From the NCBI RefSeq assembly GCF_051622035.1, contig NC_135359.1:26508001-26572000 (forward strand): 64,000 nt of DNA, written 5' to 3'. The stretch comes from Arctopsyche grandis. Its lineage: Eukaryota; Arthropoda; Insecta; Trichoptera; Hydropsychidae. How positions within the stretch are numbered: the first letter of the stretch is position 1; every line of letters starts with the position of its first letter. The notes beneath the pieces are model-generated. The model worked only from the letters and a program-made list of their open reading frames with translations, ran no database searches and was not told the DNA's origin. Position numbers and translations under genes: made by a program. This document shows, one piece after another, positions 11,690-24,600 of this stretch.

Positions 11690-14600
11690 GTACCTACTAG
11701 GTACATACTCATGCTCATGTTACGTGTACATATATATTAATGCATATAAAATATATTTTAGCATTTGCTTACAAAAGTAAATTCATGAAAATCTGAAATA
11801 AATTTTAATTCATTTTGCTTTCCCCTACAAGATTTTTAGATATGTATTCCTATTACAGATACGCTACACTGAATTAAATTTTTGAATTATCAATTAGGTA
11901 ACATATTGCACAACATAATGAGCAAGAGAAATATCCGACTCGCACTATTCCTGTCTTAGATATAATTGTAAATTTGTATGTATTTGGTTTCTATCAAATA
12001 AGCAAATAAACATACGTAGTTGCCAATTCACGACAAATCGTAATAATGTAATTTCACGACACGATTTGATTTGTGTATTGCACATAAAACTAGTTTTGAC
12101 AAACCATGCCGTTGCGCTTATTAAAAACGTAATGAGTGAGTATTTTCGATTTTGAAATTCGACGAACGAAAATCATTTCAACGATTCGAAACTCAAAAGG
12201 GAGCCTTCAATACAATTTTTATCACAGACAACGAAATTTTCCCGCGTTACGTTCAATAAATAAAATTGATTGTCTCGATTTACTATGGTTAGTTGCGTTT
12301 GCGGCGTGCTCCACCGATAGATCGATCGTAAGTTCGATGGCTCGTCATGGTTTTCAGATCGGACAACATACGCGCAAAAGTTCAGACAGGAATGCATCGG
12401 AATTAATGCGAAATATTGGTTTACCACTTGTATAACTTGGGTGTTGCATCATGCCAATGCTTACGAGTCCAATGTTGGGCGTGCGTAGGAACGAAAGTGG
12501 TTCAGTTGACTTTTCGCGTGAAAGTATCAACGTACCACTCTAAGGTCAATCTGCAGCTAATTGCATACTGACATACCGATTTTGACAAGTTTTGCAAATG
12601 AAAGAATTCACCTTGCGAACTGAGTATACAATGGAGAATTTGCGCGATCATTAGTGCTTTGGAGCAAGTAATCGTCAAGGGAAATGTTTATGTACGCGTT
12701 CAAAGTGCATAAGAAATTAAACGAAAGCACGATGGTGCTTTCGAATGTGTTACAACGGTTAATTGTTTTTCATTTATGTCTATGCACTTTATTTTATTGT
12801 TGTACCAAGGCGTTTTATAGACATGAAATTTCACCGATAAACTTTTCATCGTTAACTTTACAACGCATATTATGTTTATTAGAAAAGTATATGTTCACAC
12901 TATCATTTACAGGCAAAAAAGGCAAGAACTTATTTTTTAAATTTTTATTTTATACAGCTAAAAACCCAGTTCGGTATATCATGTATGTAATATAAATAAT
13001 AATAATAAAAGGAAACAGTATACATAGATACAAGTAATGAAAACAATAATATGCCGTCAATCATATGATAAAATATAAAAATGAAAAAAAAAATAGTAAA
13101 AACATAATATTAAGGAAAAACATTTGGATAAATCTACTAAACTGACCAAAAATCACACTAAATATGTCGATTGTCGTCTGATCAGTTATATGGTTATATG
13201 TTTATGTTAGATTGGACCATCGGAAAAATGGAATATCCAGTGTGTCGCCAAAATTTCAATTGATCTATTTTATTTTCAATGCTAGGAAAAATTAAAACTC
13301 TTTCTGATCCAATGTGAATTTTCGTATCAGATTTCATCACAATCCTTTTTTCTTTGTATATAATGAAGATATTTAGTATTTAAACTGAATCTCTGTTAAA
13401 ATAGATATCGAGAAAGGTAACATATATAAAACAGATAGAGAAGTAACAGTTTTAAGTGAAATTACGTATCGATGAAAAGTCCAAGAGCCTGTTTCTATAT
13501 ATCAGCGATTTTCAATCTGCTTTCTTTTGACCTAATAGTCTGCAGGGAAATTTTGATTTCATTTTTATTACATGTACTCATATGCTACGTACATACATAT
13601 TGGTCGAAATAGATTATGCAAGTTATCATTGCGACATAATTTTATCCCTTAAACAATATTTGGTTATATAAAAGAAAATACTAGAGAAGTCCGATGCATT
13701 TTAAATTTTTTCATTGAATTTGATGGTTTTTAATTTTCATTTAAAATAATCTAATGAAATAATAATATGAGGCATTATATAACACCATTGAATATATTTG
13801 AGCAACAATACTATTTAGTACATACATATGTATATGTATGTATGTATATTTATGTCATCATTATCATCATCATTTACAACCCTTAGCCATTCACTGCTAG
13901 ATAAAGTCCTCTCCAATACGCTTCTTTTCATCTTTGATTTGGCAACTCTCATCCATCTCATTCCGCACATATTTCTAATTTCATCCACTCATTTTCCCTG
14001 TGGCCTTATTTGCATTCCCTTTTACCCTTATTACCCTTTTACATTCTATATGTTTATGTATGTATGTACATATATTAATTAGGAATTTTTACAGTAAATA
14101 CCCTTTTGCAGGATTACTCGCTTTTTAAGAACAGATATCACTATGATTGATTAACATGATCGAGAAAAAAATTTGAATGAAGCATCGCGCGCCACAGTTG
14201 AAGTGTTTTGCTTGCATTTATCCGTGTAAAATTTGAAATTGGTATCAAAATGTGAAAGCAACGAGCACGTAAGACCGAAGCAGTCAAGTGTATACCCGAA
14301 CGGTTGTGTTAAATGGCTCAGTTCGGTAATCAACTATCGGGATTGGCGTAATGCATTTCCAATTCGAATGAAAATCACCGTGATAACAAGACATGTGTAC
14401 CTATATGATACATAGTTTAAATGTCAGTATGTTGAGATTCACTGGATAGCACTTCCGGCAGAATCACACGTCGAAAGCGTGTTATATTAAAATGCTATGT
14501 CAAACTTGACGAACGTTCTCTCTATGGCTTAATCGATTTTTATAATGGATGCGATTAATAATGTCTTTTTGTACATATTGTGAGAAACTAGAGAAATTTT

Positions 14601-14978
14601 TAAATAAATCAATAAAATAAAATGCGATTAATTTTTTAGACTTACAGCATGTATAAGCTGCGGAAATGTTAATCTAATTCTTATCAAATCAATCTCGAGC
14701 TGAAATACATATTTGAATCGATAAATCATATAAACCAGTTTATGTTCGTTTTATTAGACTAGACACTCATCAATTCGTCTCCTAATTAAGTAATTAATTT
14801 GATTGTTATAAAAAATAATTTCGAAATTTAATACATTTGGTATAGAAATGCATACATACATATGTTGCAAAATACATTAAAATTTTATTCATCGCAACTT
14901 TTAAATTAAAAATTCAATGATGCTAAATTTAGACATCGTTACTGAATAATTCAATGCAATAAAAGTTTTTTTTTTCAG
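11690..14978. other. Non-coding DNA upstream of the first coding exon
   Basis: Probably intron of the main gene if transcription starts near 10.5 kb. Less AT-rich patches at about 12130-12730 and 14160-14540 have short open frames on both strands without family resemblance. They may be regulatory or alternative 5' exons. A polypyrimidine tract and CAG acceptor (14967-14978) close the region. Confidence 0.4.
13853..14030 (-). pseudogene. RTE-like retrotransposon C-terminus with (TGA)n tail
   Basis: On the minus strand the sequence gives the end of an RTE-type ORF: WMRVAKS, then in a shifted frame KKRIGEDFI-stop-Q-stop-MAKGCK, followed by TGATGATGATAATGATGA. 'IGE-[AD]-[FY]-I-x-x-W-...-G' then a short (TGA)n run is the usual 3' end of RTE elements. 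Frameshifts and stops show it is dead. Confidence 0.6.
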
Positions 14979-14984
14979 GACAAA

Positions 14985-15071
14985 ATGAAGATTCGACACT
15001 GGACTATTTTTCTAAGTGTTGCTACACTTCTTTTAGTGCCTCTGAATGTGGATGCTGCCAGGATACCGACA
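14985..15071 (+). CDS. Main gene, coding exon 1: signal peptide of the large Thr-rich secreted protein
   Basis: Residues 1-29 of a predicted protein of about 2,529 aa. The exon reads MKIRHWTIFLSVATLLLVPL followed by NVDAARIPT: a short basic start, a hydrophobic core of about 16 residues and VDA|AR as a likely signal-peptidase site. The protein should therefore enter the secretory path. The ATG is the first after a strong acceptor (TTTTTTTTTCAG, ending 14978), with only six bases of 5' UTR in this exon, so at least one upstream non-coding exon exists. The donor is ACA|GTGAGT in phase 0. The next compatible exon is 21.2 kb away (36225). That link is inferred from phase and from the lack of any other recognisable exon between them, and a cDNA read would be needed to prove it. 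Confidence 0.8.
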
Positions 15072-18000
15072 GTGAGTATTAAAATAAAATTTTCAATTAA
15101 ATAATAAAGCAGAAAGACTGCTCAAGGAAAATTCGATAGGGACATCGTGATGGCCACAACCCACTTAAGAGCCTTCACATTTGAAATCATGATTAATTAT
15201 AAGTGATGTTTAATTATTTATTTAATTTCACACACACCTATGTAAATTGAAAATGGTACACTTTCATTTGGCTTTTCAGTAACTTTTTTTTTAAACTATG
15301 ATAGTTGCGTGTTTGTGCCAATATCTAAATTATAATGAGCGACGTCTATGTCGAACGAGCATGTATCGAACGAAAAAGAAAGTGTCAGTATAATAGAAGG
15401 AAAGGCTTTCGTGGAAACTGACAGTTGGTCAGTAGTGATCACGAGTAGGTATATGACGATCGCAAAAACGCTAAACCATCAACACTTTTACTACTAATTT
15501 TAGTGCAACGACTTTTGCCGCATTCTACAATGGTGCAAAACGATAATGCTCATTTTCCATTTAGCGAGAGTGAATGCACTATTGAGAATTTTGCATGATT
15601 AATACATACATATAACGAATTATTCTTTAGCACATTTTTCCCAGATTAGTATTTTTAGCAAATATTTTAAATATTATGTAGATTATTATGAATGAATTAT
15701 ACATATGTACATATTTGCGTGCATTGATGCATTCGACTTTACTAAATTTTTCGCTCTAGTTCATACAAAAACTCACACTTAATCAAAAAAAAAAAAAAAA
15801 ACAACACAAAAACGTAATACTTGATACAGATATTGTACATATGTACATATCCATATGCATAAATGAAATCGAAATTTTTAATGATTGTAATATGTAAACA
15901 GTTTTTACGGCAATCGAAAATAATGAAATTTTCAATGTCTCTTGCATATGCAGTGATATGAATTGGGTAATTAAACATGTGTTTCATAGAATTTTAAATT
16001 TTGGATTATTACTCCATAAATAATGTTTGGGTTTGTATGTACATAAATCAGATAAATTAATCATACCCAATCTAAATTGTTAAAAAATTGAATTGAATCG
16101 ATGATGCGTGAAAACGATCACGTCTTCTTCATCGCCGATGATAATGCTGACGGTCGTTATGATTTTCTCGTCAAAATTTGATCACAGCAAATAGTCGGTC
16201 ACGATAAACGATTTGATAGTATAAATCACGTTCAACTTCTTGTTTTTTTAACTCGTATACCCAACGGTCAAATATATTGGCTTTGTCAAATGGCCTTCGT
16301 TATATTATACTTGTGTTTACACAGCTCTTTTTATATTGTAAAGGAAAATTTAATTTATCGCATCTGTGTCAGCAATTCTCTGTCTGGACATGTCACTTTC
16401 GCGTCCGCTTCTGGACCAAGGAGATTTCACTGAGAAACTAGGTGAACGAGATGTGAAAAACGCATCGATAAGATCCCGGGAAAGCTGTTTGATGACTTAA
16501 ACTGCACCTACAATAAATCTTCTCGCTGTATTAAATTCGCTCTCTTTTTTCTAATAAAAGCATTTACAAGTGTAAGCATTTTCCAATGTACTTTTTGGCG
16601 ACAGTGTGCATGATTTGATTTATGTAAGTCGAAAATCTACATAAAACTGTAATTTTCTGTGTCCAATCACACAAATTTCTCAGTCACGATTGTCATCACT
16701 TCATCGCTCTGGATAGTTTTATAAGTCTACCTGAAATTCGCTTTCACCGATTCGTATAATATGATCCTAAAATGCGATGGAATGATCTCGTTTTAATTGT
16801 CGCTTTTGAAAATGCTCATTCAGAGTTGCGAAATAATTGTTACACCACGAAAATCCTAAGGCTCATTTTCATATTCGATGAGTGGAAAACTAACATTGTT
16901 TTCTGCACATAAAACGAGCACGATGATCTGCGTCTCTTTACTGCAATTATTTCTGTATTAATGTTAACAATAGCCGATGAAAGCGACTGCGGAATTATGT
17001 GTACTAAAATCATTATTAACGTTATGCAAATGCATAATGAGCAATGCAACATGTAATCGCAGTTTCAAACTAAACTACATTATAATAGAGATGCGTTACA
17101 CCAGCGATTCTTAGACTACGTTCCGCGTATCCACTGTAATATGGACATTAATAATTCATTCGCTAACACCTTCAGGTCTGAATATAATATACATATTTAT
17201 CAGATTTTTTACTTTCGAATGGAATAGGCCAAGATCTAACATACTTATTATGTCATGTATTATATTATTCGATTAGTTAGTACATATGTACATACATATA
17301 TACTACGAGAATGCATTTAATTTATCTTATTATAGTCGGAATTCGTGTGACGTATATAAAGTGAATGTTTAATGCGATCGGAAGTGTGTCGAGATTAATA
17401 TGATAAAATTTACATAGTGATTCATAGTTGTCGAATAATCGATTGTACAAATCGACTATTGGCAAGCAGGTACTCCAATTTCCAATACATGTTCATTAAA
17501 TTTAGAATTAATGATTTTTCTCATTTTGTTTAAATATACATATCAGTTAAAAAAAGTAGTTTTTTTGCAATAAAATTCTTTTAATGAGAAATAGTTAATT
17601 GATTTATGTATTATATGTGTGTATGTGCTAAACATATCGATTCGTGCAACACTTTACCTTGACAGGTTAGAAAGTGGAGTCTATTAAATACAAATAAAGC
17701 ACGATATTGACTAGACATGATCACTAATTAGAATTGTTCTGTTTTCGGTCAAGGGTTCGGATAATATTTCAACCCTATTCTTGAAAGTATTTTATTTTTG
17801 TAATGTAAAACACTAACAAGTAACGAAAGACATCGTACAATCCGGTCATATGGTGCCCGAAGCAAACTTTGATTGATTGATCAATTCATCATTATGACAT
17901 TGGTAAATCAATAAAATACTGCTACGAATCGTTTTCTGAAACAATGTTTTTATTGTAAAACATTTTTTTATAGATATGAATTTGTATCGAATGAGATATT

Positions 18001-19564
18001 TACGATTTCAACAGCGACATAGTGCCAAACACGAAATTTGCATTCACTTTTCACTCTCGACAATATTGCAAATTTATGAACTTGCTGGCACACTTTGTGA
18101 AGAAAGAAAATAGCGCAAAGAAAACACCAAAAGAAAATCGAGAATAGTATGACAATATAAAATGCATGGAAAATTGCTTCAGGTGTGACGCTCAGAAAAA
18201 TACTGGTTAACATGCATGCATGCATGCATACTCATTTTATGTTATAATTGTTTCATAGCACAATGACAAGAAGATGTACATAATACGTATGAAGACACAC
18301 ATTTAAGAATTACTGAAAAATAAAATTAATACTATATATAGGTAAAAAAAACTGATTCAACTGAAATTTGTTATTCAAAAAAACTTTATAGTTTTATAAG
18401 CATTTTCTTCTTCAATGGAAATTATTGTGACCGCGATATACTTTTCAAAATGAGCATGTTAGAAAGTTTGCTACCTAAAACACTAAGCAGTTACAATTCG
18501 AATACAATAGGGTTTTAAGGGAAATCTACAATTATAATTGCGATATTATGGAGTATAAAACCAGACCGAATATAAACTTTTCTTCGCATAAATTTCATGA
18601 ACGAATAGTTTGAGGAAAGTCAATGATCTCTTTGCGTTAAACTTTCCTCGGAAAACAAGCCCGTTTGATTTACTCAAGATTGTTGGAATAGTTGACGGAA
18701 ATTCACATCGAACACAATCGAAATTTCGGTAATTAAACACGATTTAACTGCTCAAATGGGAAGCAATTTAATTCTGCGTGGGACCAAATTTTAGGTTCGA
18801 TAAAAGTGTTTTTTTTTTCTTTCCATTGAACACTTTAGAGTCACTGAAATTAAACAGATTTACTACGAGAACCCACACAAACGACTTTTAGTTTGTCCTG
18901 TCTGGGATGTGATGTAACAGTATTGATGTGATGTAATATGTTATACATTGTTGTGTTACACTAATTTTTCGCAACACTACGCCTTATTGTGTCTCGATCA
19001 TCCTAATTACTACAAACAAAGACAAGACACATTTCCATTCATTTGTATGCAAAAGTGGAATATATTTTTCGGATGATAGTTTAAATTTAAATATGGTGAT
19101 GAGGAATACTTACACTTTTCTTTTGAAAGTGAAAATAATAGATACGAATGTCATTTCCATGTTGCGAATTCCATTTTTGCATTTTGTATAGTAATGTCTC
19201 AAACAAAGCGCACACGTTGCACATTTGTACGTGCACATGGCTTTGATGTATGGAAATGGGTAAAAGCACAATGCACTTCAAGAAGGCAACGGTAGAAAAT
19301 GCATTAGAGCGTATCAACGCAATTTAGTGCAAGTGTAATGTAACTTACCGGTATATAATGAATTCACTGTTTATAAATAATATTTTGTTCGGTAATATTA
19401 TATAATAATACCATACAAGTATTTGACCTGTATAAAAATGAAATGTAATTAAAACTTTAAAACCAGATATTCACTTTATTTTATGATCAGTCTTTTTTGT
19501 AAATATAATAAATGGAGTGAAAGCGGTTCAAGTCCTATATATGTGCAGAGCATATATGTATGTA
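15072..19564 (+). other. Intron 1, first part
   Basis: No coding exon recognised. Patches with more G+C (about 15340-15600, 16100-16560 and 16680-17060) contain short frames open on both strands but no family motifs, and may be enhancers. The remainder is AT-rich with scattered ATGTACATAC palindromes and a CATGCATGCATGCATGCAT run near 18211. Confidence 0.45.
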
Positions 19565-21187
19565 CAGTGAGCGACAAAAATAGGTACGCACAAAGATTTC
19601 GGACAAACAGCGCGAAACAAACCTCTCTACCTGCCGTAAACAATGAGACCCCAACCTTTTTTTTTTTTTACACAACTCTATGTACCGTTGGTACAAAGAT
19701 TTACAAAGCTGATGGTCAATTCCCTATTTAGTTTCGCGTTAACTTTGGTTGCAATAACATCGCATCAGAAAAATGTCGTCCGCGCGCCAAATGTCGACCG
19801 ATGAAAAAGCGGTAATTTTGGCTCTTACGAAAGAGCGAATCGCGTATCGAGAGATTGCTCGTCGGGTGGGGTCCAGTGAAGGTTCTGTGAGAAAATTCAT
19901 CAAAAAATACAGTGATACAGGATTATTACCAAGGGCTCCAGGATCTGGAAGGATGTCAAAATTGATGGAACGTGAAAATCGTGTCATAAAACGTGCTGCT
20001 CTTCAATATCAATTTATTACTGCTTCTAAAATCAGGAATGAGGTTTACACTTCAACATCCACAGCAGTACATACCCGTATGATCCAAAGGAAGCTGAATA
20101 AATTAGGGTTTAGAGCGATAAAATTCGCGAAAAAGCCACTTCTGGCGGTTTCAATGAAGAAAAAGCACTTGAAATGGGCCAAGGACAAGAAGAATTGGAT
20201 ATCAGAGGACTGGTACAGGGTGGTGTTCTCAGATGAATCTAATTGGAATCTTATTGGATCTGATGGGAAGACCACAGTTCGCCGTAGAAGTGGAGGATGT
20301 TTTCACGCAAGTTGTGTTTCGCGACCGCGAAGCATTCCCCGTATGTCATGATATGGGGGTGCATTACAGGATATGGAATGGGGGTGCTAGAGTTCGTCCG
20401 AGGGTCCATGAATGCCATCCAATACGAAAACACGATACGGGAACGTGTTTTACCCACCATCGAAGCACTCACAGAATCCGTCGCTGAACCAATATTTCAG
20501 GACGAATCTTTACCTTGTCATCGAGCTCGTTCTGTAAGTTATCTAACCGTTTTTCTATCTTTAATTTGTTTTTTTATGTGGTAAATATCATCGACTTGTT
20601 TTAGATAACCAATTATAATGAAAGTTTGGGAATTAAATCCCTTACCTGGCCCGGGAACAGTCCAGACCTGAACATTATCGAAAATTTATGGGCGATTTTG
20701 AAGAGGAAAGTAAGAGCCCGCAATCCAAAAACACTTCAGGAGCTCGTAAACATAATAACGGAGACATGGGAAAAGGATATTTCCCCAGATGTTATAAAAA
20801 AATTGTTTTATTCTATGCCCAGAAGAATTGAGGCAGTAATGAAAAACAAAGGGGGAATTACTAAATATTAAGCTTTATTTTATTTATGTATTATTGTTTT
20901 ATGTATATATTATTAATAGGAAACATTTAAAAAATTTATACCGTGAAAACCGCTTTAAATTAAATTAAAAACGCCCGAAGAACTGCCAATACTTTTTTCC
21001 CAACTTTGTCCATTTCGTAAATAATTCCAATATCTCAATAAATACATCAATATAATTAATTATTTGTCTTGTTTTATTATCTTAATGATCCTAGTCATGA
21101 TTTCAGAAACTTTTAAATCAAAAATATTGCGTTATAAGCGAATAAAATGAAATTTTGCTACTGCGTACCTATTTTTGTCGCTCACTG
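19565..21187 (+). mobile_element. Complete Tc1/mariner-type transposon, 1,623 bp
   Basis: Terminal inverted repeats are perfect over 26 bp: CAGTGAGCGACAAAAATAGG... at 19565-19590, with its complement ending ...GTCGCTCACTG at 21162-21187. TA flanks both ends (19563-19564 and 21188-21189), the target duplication of this superfamily. It lies in intron 1 of the main gene in the sense direction and encodes one transposase (19773-20871). The perfect ends point to fairly recent insertion, though the reading frame is broken. Confidence 0.95.
19773..20871 (+). pseudogene. Tc1-like transposase, frameshifted, with an apparent 71-bp intron
   Basis: The cut-and-paste transposase of the element above. The N-terminus holds a helix-turn-helix (about residues 8-50: STDEKAVILAL, YREIARRVGSSEGSVRKFIK) and a second DNA-binding half (RENRVIKRAALQYQF...IQRKLNKLGF). 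The first catalytic Asp is in VVFSDESNW. Just after TTVRRRSG (about 20288-20297) the frame shifts by one and continues as FSRKLCFATAKHSPYVMIWG and VLEFVRGSMNAIQYE. The second Asp is in FQDESLPCHRARS. That frame then meets a donor TCT|GTAAGT (20533/20534), an AT-rich 71-bp stretch with a stop, and an acceptor TTGTTTTAG|ATA (20604/20605). Beyond it the frame resumes in phase with SLTWPGNSPDLNIIENLW, which carries the catalytic Glu, and stops at 20869-20871. With this splice, 35 residues separate the second Asp and the Glu. The frameshift makes this copy inactive. Confidence 0.85.
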
Positions 21188-21210
21188 TACATACATATGT
21201 GTATATTTTA

Positions 21211-21663
21211 CAGTCCAAGTGAACATTTCGTTTGTTCATGAACATACTAGTTTGTTCATATATGAATTAATCTGGCCAGTTTTAGTGTGCACAAAATAAA
21301 TATTGACAAAGAAACCACATAGTTTGTTTATTCACAAATTAATTATTAGACATCAGTTTAAATATTCTCAATCGTTTGTCCCATTCTCTCATGTGCATAT
21401 GTATGCTTACTCTGGGTTGCAATATTTTAAAAATTAGCGGAAAAGGGAATTATAGCAACATTGTACTGTGGCTTACATAGGATTTAATTTTTAAATACTT
21501 GGCGTTTTGACAGCTAAAAGTTTCATGCGACATCAGTCAATTTGAAGAAAACTTTTGACTGTTAGCACTTAAGCTAAAACCAACAGTTCATGTATGAATA
21601 AACTATACATACGTATATGTATGTAGTATGCTCATGAACGGACAAAAGGGAACACTTGGACTG
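21211..21663. mobile_element. TA-flanked MITE, 453 bp
   Basis: Imperfect inverted ends: CAGTCCAAGTGAACATTTCG...TTGTTCATGAACATA at the left, and the complement CAGTCCAAGTGTTCCCTTTT...CGTTCATGAGCATA at the right. TA lies on both sides (21209-21210 and 21664-21665). It begins CAGT like the Tc1 element 21 bp away, but the rest of the terminal sequence differs, so it belongs to another family. No coding sequence. Confidence 0.8.
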
Positions 21664-21665
21664 TA

Positions 21666-24600
21666 ACATATGCATATGTATATATGTAAGTATACGGATT
21701 TAAATTGTGATAGTGGTTTTAACGACAGAAGAAAAGGTCAAAAAGTAAAGCTACCAACTCGTTAAAAAATGTTTACATTATCTTTTGCATTTAAATTTCA
21801 GTCGATTAATCTTCAAGACAATAGATGTTATCTAACAGACATAAAGTTCAAACCTATCTATGTATACATAGATTGAACTGCTTATGAATGCCTGCGTGTA
21901 TGAAGTTGTTTGAAAGTTATAATTTATTTCGCTGACAGTCACACCTATATGCATGTCGATTATTTAAAATCGAGAATGAGATTTCGATGAAATGTCATCC
22001 ACTTTTGAAAATAATGGTTCAACAAAAGTATTATATATCAATGAAGTTTTCCTTGAAACATCTCATATCGCGTCTGAGTGAAGCTTTAGGTTGTTAATGC
22101 TTCTGGTAAATGTTATTAAAATAATTTGGAATTCGTGTAGTAAGAAGTTTGTTCAGTGATGTTTTCTATTCGTAATTGTTATTGCACATTTGAAAAACAT
22201 TTTTTTCAAAACAGGAAATAGATGAAATATTATGTATGTTCATCATTCTGTACCGTTATTAAAATTTAAACTAGTTTAATCACTAGACGACCTTCTATCA
22301 TTATAAAATGTTACAGACATGTGATATATGATGTGATGAGGAGATTGGATGTTCGTAATGCTCCATTTAAATTCTTCAAAATATCCTTGACATTATCTTT
22401 TTCATTTACAATTTTGAAGTTGAAAATCGATTTCACGTCACACGTGTTAAGTTTAATTATTATCATTGTAATAATATATTATTGATATTATATTGCACGT
22501 AGGTATGACGAACTGTGAACAAAGCCCGTAAAATTTATTCGTTGGTGTAATCATGAAAATGCATATGTATATGTACATATGTACATACAAGAAAATGGAA
22601 ACGAGACACATTTTCTAAAATCAAAATTTATGATATTCTATGTCCAAGTCCCAAATTCTACAACAATACGTGCAACTTATTGCACATAATATCACTTAAT
22701 AATACATATGTATATTATACATATGAAGATATTTTGTAAAAAATTATAATATGTGTATATATGTATGTATGTACATATAAAATATGTTTTGATAAATTTG
22801 AGCTAAGATGTGTTTCAAGATATTATGCCATTTACTAAAATATTAAATTTTATATCAAATGTTTTTTTTAAATATGTATGTATATGTACATAGTATCTAC
22901 ATATTCGAATTTAAATTGAACAAATATGTATTTAATACTTTGTTTGTTTAGAAATAAGTTTGAAAAAATGATCAGAAACGATAAATGAGGCAAAATTGAC
23001 GAAGTGTAACGAAATCCTAATAAAAAGAAACACGAAATCATGCGGTTTTCCAGGCTGATTGGCATATTATAGTCGTTGGCATCGGATTTTGATTTTTTTT
23101 TACCACGCAAAAATGCAATTAATAATAATATATTTATTTATAAAAAATGAGAACGAAATTCTCACAGACTGCGTTGAAATTTCGAAAGATACATACGTAC
23201 ATCCTTAATAGATAATTTTAGACAACTGGTTTTGTGCAATTTATTTCTCTTTCACTTTCGATCTGTATTAACAAATAAATTCTCGAAACACATCACTCAC
23301 TTTGGAATAAATTACAAAGTTTTCCTTTTATTAATTCTGCGATCAAACGTGTACTGATTTTGATCCAGTTTTTTCATCCAAATTTTTTCCTGAGATGTAA
23401 ATGGCGCTTCAAGGCCTGTCAGTGACATTTGCCTTCCAAATAAAACGATATATGTATTCAAAATGTTTCATCGGACAACGATAGGGCAAATGAATTCCAG
23501 TTTGGAGGGTGTTCATTTAAAATTAAAATCGTAAGCCATTACGGTTTTTTTTACACTCGTTAAGTTAACAATAAGCACAACGCAACACTAAAAAATACGA
23601 CAATCGATATATTTTCAAGGTAATATGATCCGTGTATTTAATTACCCTGTAAATACATAGGTACATGCAATTTTATTTTATAGATATCTAGTTAGTTTTG
23701 CACGAATGAACCCGTACTAGAATCCGTTGGATATCCTCACTCAATTCCACGACATTAATTAAAAATTCCAATGTATCATACATTAAGTATTGAAATAACT
23801 AAATTAAGTGTTACATTTTCAAAATCAACAAGTGAAAGTTAACAAAGACTGAGGTCAACTGGGTGTGCTTTAATTTTAACAATTAGTGACTAATATTTTA
23901 CCATTCAGTAACTCTATTGTGACATTGTGTTGATTTCTTATTTAGTCATTGCATAATATATAATAGTTAATTTAATGCCATGTACTTTAATTGAAACAAT
24001 CCTTTATTTTTTTACATACCGAAAAATTTTCATTTGAATTTATGAATATTTACAATGCGTAATAAAGAACAATTGATTTTCTAATTTTACAACGAAATTG
24101 ATAGGATGAAACAATTGCTAAAAGTGCAAGGAAAAGTAATGAAAATAAAATGCCGTGAACTTGATTTCCCGTACGAAAACAAAGCAAGGTTAAATCTGAT
24201 ACCAACACTTTCGCACGATTAAATTACCACACTTTTACTTGAAAAAATGCTTATAATGATTTATGTGATCGAAAAAAATATTCACAATTGTTAAAAAAAC
24301 AGAAAATCCGACTATTTTTGATTTTGAATAAAATAATACAATTAAAATTACAAATTTCTAACGAATAATAATTTCTACTATCGAAATAATTATAAGCAGA
24401 AAATGATTAAAATGACTTGTGTTAGCCGAAAGTGAAAATTATATATATCAGTCAATTCGATGCTTAAGTTTCTTATATTAAATTGCAGTAATTACGTAGC
24501 CACATAATATAATTTATTGTAAAAAAGAAAATAAGTTTTTGCATTAAAATAAGCTCTTGTTTCGAGCGTGTTCGTATTGAAATAATCATTTTTAAATGAC

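Noticed and set aside
19773..20871. Active transposase
   Set aside because: A frameshift near 20290 breaks the chain between the first and second catalytic Asp.
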